Positions 57,431 to 64,000 of a stretch of DNA of 64,000 bases are shown piece by piece; within the stretch, counting starts at the first letter, position 1; each line of letters starts with the position of its first letter. Source of the stretch: Prostheceraeus crozeri. Its lineage: Eukaryota; Platyhelminthes; Polycladida; Euryleptidae. The notes below the pieces were generated by a model, which was given only the letters and a program-made list of their open reading frames with translations, did no database searches and had not been told where the DNA came from. The translations under genes and the position numbers were made by a program. The DNA is taken from assembly GCA_907163375.1 (NCBI GenBank), contig CAJQUW010003622.1:62001-126000 (forward strand), given 5' to 3'.

Positions 57431-60400
57431 ATAGCGTAGTAGCGTAGCTTGGGTCATCACATCGCAGGCCTTAGCAATTCCTGAAGCCTGGAATCCATGA
57501 AGTAGTGAAATTGACGAGTCTGAATATACGCCGCCATGCCTTGCTGCACTTGAAGAGCATCACAAAGGGAAGACTGTATGGTAGTTTAAGTCAAATTCAC
57601 CACGCCCTGAGGAGAGAGTAGTCCATCGAAGGATCTGGGAGAAGACTGTACCTTTGTGAGAGTGGGTTGGATGGTGAGAATCGAGTGCTAGGATTCAAAG
57701 GCGTGCGGCATCCCTGAATCATACTTCGTGAGAATTACTATTTGTTCCTATTTTGTTTATTTATCAGACAAATTGTGAAGCTCCCGCGGCAATAGGACAG
57801 GGTGCAGCTGGACTATTACAACGGATGGCCACTCCAAACATCGACCGTTGAAGGCGCTGGACGCCGAAGGACTGTCACAGAAATATTTAACCTTTATTTT
57901 ATTATATCGGCCTGCTAACTGAAAAGGGAAGTTTTGATTACTTTTGTATAACTTTCTGTGAGGCCGTGCGTGCAATCGAAGACCTGAATATGTACCTACA
58001 GGTGATTTATCATGTGCAAATGAAGCTAGTTAATTCTGCTTTGTGAAATTCTATGTGGTGGCTGTTATTAACCCTAGATGGTGAAAATAATACCCACAGG
58101 TTGTCGCTAATGAAAAGAGCGAGAAAATGTTTATTGCCATTATTTTAATTCTTGAATTATTCATTCTTGATTCATAGGGCTCCTTCATTCAACCCAGGTG
58201 CAACTCCTAACTAAACATACAGTGTATTTCCTAAATCGTTGCACAGCACAATAAATCTGACATCTTTAGTATATTCTCATAAAAAATTGATCGCATACTG
58301 ATAATCGATCAATAAATCTATTTACTTAGTAAACCGAGACAATTAGTTCATGAAACATTGTGATTTGCCTAATTAAATGAAGTAATTAGTGCTTGTCTGC
58401 TTTATTACTTCGTGTTATTTCAGATAACAACATGTTGGTCCACGTGTCACTCATTCTCTTCGTCATAATTTATGAAATGCTCCATTTATCTGACGCATTC
58501 ATTGGTCCAAGCATTTTTAAGATGTGATGGAAATGCTATTGCTTGCCTTCAGAGAGCCGTTGTAGAGACGAGACAAGCCCTCGCCGTCCGGTCCGAGATT
58601 CGAAATCTTCTGATCTCAAGGGCGATGATGAATATTTGAATAGCACAAATCTTAAGTTTGTCAGTGAACAGATGGACCGACTTTGATAAAACTTGCATAT
58701 TCTTGGAGCTGATAACACCAGCATTCTTTCAAATCCAAACTTGAAAACTGCAGCGTTAATACAACAGAAGTTATTAAGTTGACGTTAAAAACATTGTTTT
58801 ATCCCTCAAATAGCGAAAAATCAAGCAAAAGTGCAAACTCGGTGAAATTGTACGAAAAGCTGTAGAAGTTCAATTAACAATGTATCATCTGAAAGCTTAA
58901 CACAAGCCTGATTCAATGTCAATAATCTCAATTTCCTGCATTCCTTTGTTTTGTCGGCAGGCATCGGTGAATGAATTGAACCCAAAAATTCATACCTCTG
59001 AGTCTGCTGACCACATCTTAGCAGAGACAACCTAAATGCTTCGGCAAATTAATGTGTCTAACTTTTGAAATGATACTAAGGTTATTGAAATTGAGCATCT
59101 TCATCGATGAAAAAAATTGTGTTAGACTTTTTTAGCAACTAGTATTCAGTAAAATTAGTATGGTATTCTATCTTTTCGTACATTCATCGAATCCCGAAAA
59201 CCGCACATCATAAAGTAGCTGTCTGATAGCTTATCTTGTATAAGTATTGCATGAAATATAAACAATTTTTCCAAAAATTAAGGAATAAAAATAGCTAAAA
59301 AAATTATAACTTTGCCGCTATTACTTGTAACGACAGCCTTGGGTGCCTTATTGCTGCCACTATGATGAACCAATAGCCACTTCTAATGCTATTAATCCGC
59401 TACCGGGTCGTTCACAGACCAACATATGTCGAAAGCAGTTTTTAAGAAATGAGTGTACCTAAACAAATATATATTAAATGGACAGAAAACACATTTCTTT
59501 TATGAGTTTCTATGCCGAGCTTTCAGAATTCTACAAGCGTGTTCGCCTTTGTGCCTGAAACACAGGGTAGGAAGGTTCCTCTTCTATTTTAAAACGCATT
59601 ATGAGTGAGAATATGTGGCTAAGGAAGGTCATTTCTTTGCGTCCATCGCAGCATCATTGGGAAAAGTAAAAACCATAGATATCGGATTAATGTTATCCGA
59701 TGTCCATGGTAAAAACGATATTTAATATGAAGGTACTAATGTACTAAATAAACCGAATATTTTTCATGTGTGTCTGATGACTATTCGTAAATGGGAATGC
59801 AAGAAAATCAATTTTTTACATTATACAATAAAATTGCATTAAAATACATGAATGCATAAAATGCATTTGTTTTTTTGCTCCATAGAAATCATAAAACACC
59901 TGCTCATCGACACTGATGGCCATGCTCATGGCTCTACTATATTCATGGTGGCATGGCATTGCTACGGTGTCACGAAAGGAAAGTGATCAATCTGCTGCAA
60001 AATGATAGCTTCGGTTTCCAATGCTTGTATGATCAATGCTTATAAGGTCTTTGCTTACAAGAGTCATTTGACGTCGGCTTCTGCTTAGCAACCTAACTTG
60101 AAGATGTAGGATGACCTACTCATATAATTTTTAACATGACCTCATCTCGCGCCATTATAGCATGCTAATTTGGAGCAGTGAACACTATGAAGTCCACAGA
60201 CTACCATACTGCATGTGAATTGTGATTCATACCTCCAGTCTTAGTGATAACCTCTTTTTCCTACAGCCCAATAGGCATTCTTGAACTGATTGTTAGTCAA
60301 CTATGGACCCTGTTCTCTTAAGATTCTAAACGTGAATATGACATTGAAAATGCGATGTTGATTTCTCATGTGACGTCGATTTTTAGTCAAGGAACTGAGA

Positions 60401-63304
60401 TTATAGCTAGAGAACATTCACTCTCGAGGAAGCTATCGCCAACGCAAGATTATAGCCAGTCAATCAAATACATGTTTCATATTAATGGCTGCTGATATGT
60501 TTCTTGTGCTCCTCCTCATATTCTATCCTTTGAGAGATATCTTTATTTCAACGCCATTAACTTCGTGTGCGATGGTTTTTCTGCATAATCCCTAAGACGA
60601 GGCCGGTGTAGATAATAACCACTGATGATATCGCCGTATAAAGATACCATTGAATCTTGACTGGATCACGGAATTTTATGGAGCCTTCATCTCTCTATCA
60701 TTCAGCGGCTTAACCTTGTACATAGCCGCCTTTATGGTGAACGCAGACACGACGATTCAAATTGAATTTAACGTCATCATTCTTCTCTAAAATTTGGCGA
60801 GGCAACAAATCGGGAAAATTTGCACCTCTCTATTTGAATCTAATTTATAAACATATCTTTTCTTGCATTTGCAATGTATACTGTCATGCGTTTCCATCGG
60901 CAGAAGACGATTGAGTAGAACCTTGCGAGCGAAGCGCACGCGTTCCAACTGCTACGCACAAATCTCTGTGATTTGCTATGAACACATCTGTAGCCTATAG
61001 AACATTGTGTGATTGCTTGCAGCTAACGAGCGCTCCTTAGAAGTATTTGTAACTTTTTTAGTGTACGTAAACGTAAAGGATGCTGTGAAAAAACTAATGG
61101 AAACTACTTTAACCTTTGTTTACCATGTGTAACTATTTTTGGGTATGCGGCGAAGGCCTCGCTGGCACGGACGCCACCGCGGTGGAACAGAAGTCATTCG
61201 ACGCGACTCTCGGAAATGGAATTTGCTTTGTTTTAGTCGGTTGATTGAGATTATGTGATGTGCTTGAGGACAGCCTGCTGCAAGATGTGAGCGTACGTGC
61301 ACGCCAGTGTCATGATTTCAAACACACTACTTCGCTCTTTTTTTCTCCTTTCTATTCACTTTTCCTAGCCTCACCCTTTTCTTTTCCTCAATTCCTCCCT
61401 CTCCAAATAAGATGCACTCCTTCCTCCCCTCTTGTCTTTCTAAGTCCTTTTTCCTTCCATTATGATTGTGAAAACCATCCCACACCCTCCTAACGCCGCG
61501 CTAATTAGAAAATAAAACAAGTTTTGAATATTTCATGTTTAATGAATAAAAGTATAAACATATTATTTGCAACTGAAGATCTTTGAGTGGTTGAGATGCT
61601 GTTAATTTACAATTAGGTTTCACTTCAATGAAATAACATTACTGATAAGTTCATGATGAGGCAACTGCAAAGTACATGTATATCTTTCACACCAAGAAGT
61701 GAAGCACCATCACAAAATAAAGAATTTTTACACTTCACAACATAAAGCTTCATTAATTTCAATGGTTTGTAAGATATATTGAGAATTGCACACATGGGAT
61801 TCGATGAGAAGGCATCGCGTTTCTGTCGACAGAGATCAAAGGATGAAATCTAACACACAATTTTTAAATAGCACCCTGAAAATCTCAAAGACAAGAGTCC
61901 GCATAATAGATAAGAAAACTCAGATAGTTTCAACTGATAATTTCCATAACCAAGGAGGGCAAAAAGCTTAAACAATGAAGAAAATTAAGACAAATCAAAA
62001 AATGAAATGAATCCCTTTGGAATATCACTGGTTCATATGTGGCAACAATGCGCACGTGTCTTTGAAAACTTTTTAACAAGGCGGTAACTAAAAAAATATT
62101 GATTTGGTTGGTCGCACTAGATGTTAAGACCATTATCCTCACGATTTCTATTATTATTGCATGTTAGTTTTGATGATATTATCATTCCGCTGAAGTTCAA
62201 TTTGTCTACGAGTTTGACTAATTTTACATGGACTTCTGAGATGCCAAATTGAAGACAAACAGCTTTGTACAAAAATATGCTTTAGAAATAATCAGATAAA
62301 TATTTTCTCTTCTGCTTTCAATGAAACTGGATTTTTAGAAAACTGTTCATGAAAATTCTCTGCGAATTTCTTTGTATTCAGATTTGAAGATCATTTTGAA
62401 GTTTTGACATTTTCATAGATTTGAAATTTCGCAGACTCCGAAACATCAAACATGATGCCACGTTCAATGGAATATCAGTAAGATGCCGGATGGAGTTGAC
62501 TTCTTCCACTTGCCCAATATATACATCATTCACCTGATAGTGCAGAGACCCTTTTTTATAATCTGAAATTTAGTAAATTATCATGACACAGTATGATTAT
62601 TTACTGTATTAGTCAGACTCCTTCAACAATGTCAGTTTAAGTTTCATAGAATGAAATGAAAATATCAGCAGGCAGTTAGATACTGAAAAAGACGATTATG
62701 CGATGCATGACAAGATTGAAAACTTGATAAGGTGTTCAGTTAATTACATGTGGCCATAAAATTAACAGCATAGACTGTCAAAAAATCTCGCTAAAGCTAA
62801 CTACACAAGCTTCTTCGTCAGAAAAGTGACGAAATATGCGATTCAATAACAGAGGAAGAATAATAAAATAATTCGTTTACATACTGAAACTTTGATCACA
62901 ACATCGTATGACTTCAGAAATGTTATGCTTTACACTCGTACATTCCTATTTCAGAGAGACAAAGCGACCGAACGATCTTGAATACGAGAGCACAGACCCA
63001 ATATTCAGCTTTCAATGGTGTCATGACGTCGAATTTGACATGAGCTAAGTCTTCTATACTGATTCGATTTTTGATGACGACATCTTGAGAAGTTCAGTGT
63101 CATCTCAAATGGTATGACTCGACACAACCTTTAACTGACAGTCCATATCGATGCACAAGGCTTGTAAGGTTGATGCTGTGAAATCAACCAAATTTCCTTA
63201 AACTTATCACTTCTTTCAATTATTGCATATCAACAAGAGCTTGTGTAAGTATGCACATAGGTTAGGAAGTACTTTGTATAATACACAGATATTTGATTGA
63301 TTTG
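57431..63304. other. No gene recognised
   Basis: A long AT-rich stretch. A pyrimidine-rich tract at 61325-61490 is listed separately. Nothing else stood out on either strand. Confidence 0.4.
61325..61490. repeat. Pyrimidine-rich tract
   Basis: About 165 bp of strongly C/T-biased sequence on the plus strand, built of TTTTCTCC and CCTCCCT-like words without a fixed period. Confidence 0.7.
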
Positions 63305-63468
63305 TCAGACGTGCCGAGATCGCTTTGGGGTTAATTCGTTAGGACTAGAAAGATGCCGTTTCCCAAGTCTCTCCATTATCTGCGAATACTGACCGTTCCT
63401 GTGACTGCCGTCCGCTGGACTCGGACTAGGGGAACTCAGAGCGACATCAGACATACCCACATCGAGAC
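63305..63468 (-). CDS. Possible terminal exon of an unrecognised gene
   Basis: After the acceptor TCGTTTTTCAG (AG at 63470-63469) the minus strand is open for 54 codons plus two bases to TGA at 63307-63305. The peptide runs LDVGMSDVALSSPSPSPADG, then SHRNGQYSQIMERLGKRHL and SSPNELTPKRSRHV. The Ser-Pro clusters and the basic PKRSR tail suggest a nuclear protein, but this is inference. The gene would continue past the right edge or into unrecognised exons. Codon use looks more balanced than in surrounding sequence. No poly(A) signal was identified. Confidence 0.4.
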
Positions 63469-63889
63469 CTGAAAAACGAAAGTAACAAAAATCACGCCAA
63501 AATTTTTCACTCAAAGATAAAATAATCAGTATGTTTGAACATTTCGAAGAAAGATAAATACGTTGAAAAATAATTCACTTTCGATTTGATTGAGTGAAGG
63601 ATTGCAGACACTGTGTTTTTAATACCAGGTGCCATATGAAATTCACCGAGAAAATCCCACAAAATCGTCGTGAGAGTTTACTTCCAACTCCTATCAATCA
63701 CAGAATATCCAGGATGTTGATGACATAAACGCGGATCTGAGATCATGATTTTCAAGTCTGCACTTTAAATTGAATAAGAACTCAAATTTTATTTTGATCT
63801 TTAAAAATGTAGAACGACCCCCAATAACCTTGAATAATTGACGGTTCATATTGCAATATTTGATACTGCCTGATGCGATTTGCATTCAC

Positions 63890-63975
63890 AGCTTGATAAT
63901 GAGTTTAACTTTAATCAATATAATTTCAAATGATATATATAGATGATCAGATGATATATATATTATATATATCTT
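63890..63975. repeat. AT-alternating low-complexity run
   Basis: Imperfect ATAT repeats interrupted by two GATGATCAGATGAT-like units near the right edge. Confidence 0.8.
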
Positions 63976-64000
63976 ATAGTTTATTGCTGCTAACCCCGAT

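Noticed and set aside
1-64000. A bacterial-type defence or toxin system, CRISPR array or operon
   Set aside because: No short evenly spaced repeats, no tightly packed co-directional genes, and clear spliceosomal introns; the DNA is animal nuclear sequence.

Overview
The window reads as AT-rich nuclear DNA from an animal, most likely an invertebrate. Coding exons are short and widely spaced, introns have GT-AG ends, and the space between is full of decayed eukaryotic transposable elements (Tc1, pogo-like, hAT, CR1/Jockey-type LINE, Penelope-like). No bacterial gene organisation, rRNA, tRNA or CRISPR array was seen. The species cannot be fixed from sequence alone.

One host gene is certain. ARPC1, the WD40 (p40/p41) subunit of the Arp2/3 complex, lies on the minus strand with its complete coding sequence between 50298 and 22158. 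It has four coding exons (50302-49847, 34859-34687, 23606-23231, 22284-22158) whose splice phases all join to give about 375 residues. Its introns are about 15.0, 11.1 and 0.95 kb, and the first holds most of the large transposons. A second possible host exon is a terminal exon at 63468-63305 on the minus strand, belonging to an unrecognised gene that would continue beyond the right edge.

Layout. 1-4300: a GIY-YIG remnant, a pogo-like terminal-inverted-repeat element (730-1981) and two weak coding-like relics. 4700-6800: a decayed BED-type hAT transposase beside a 52-bp MITE with a perfect 8-bp target duplication. 7000-22000: mostly non-coding, with a possible non-autonomous hAT (8932-10975), a pogo-like MITE (18129-18678), a dispersed CCTGTCTCTGCACC motif and a dense array of that motif next to (TA)n. 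22158-50302: ARPC1. Inside it lie a pogo-like MITE (27810-28732), two almost identical Tc1 elements in inverted orientation (35202-36831 and 37266-38654), a LINE fragment (about 38900-39895), a Penelope-like fossil (about 39896-47100) split by a LINE, a CGGBP1-like hAT (40905-42441) sitting exactly at that LINE's 3' end, and a second LINE type (48000-48720). 50303-64000: the ARPC1 upstream region, with a third Tc1 element that carries its own intron (52856-54245), another GIY-YIG remnant (about 57120-57430), a pyrimidine-rich tract and the right-edge exon.

I found no clear new multi-gene system. The most notable structures are the inverted Tc1 pair inside a transcribed intron, where one copy keeps an uninterrupted DDE domain after an in-frame deletion; the nested element stack whose order can be read from target duplications; the very short hAT MITE; and the repeated CCTGTCTCTGCACC motif.
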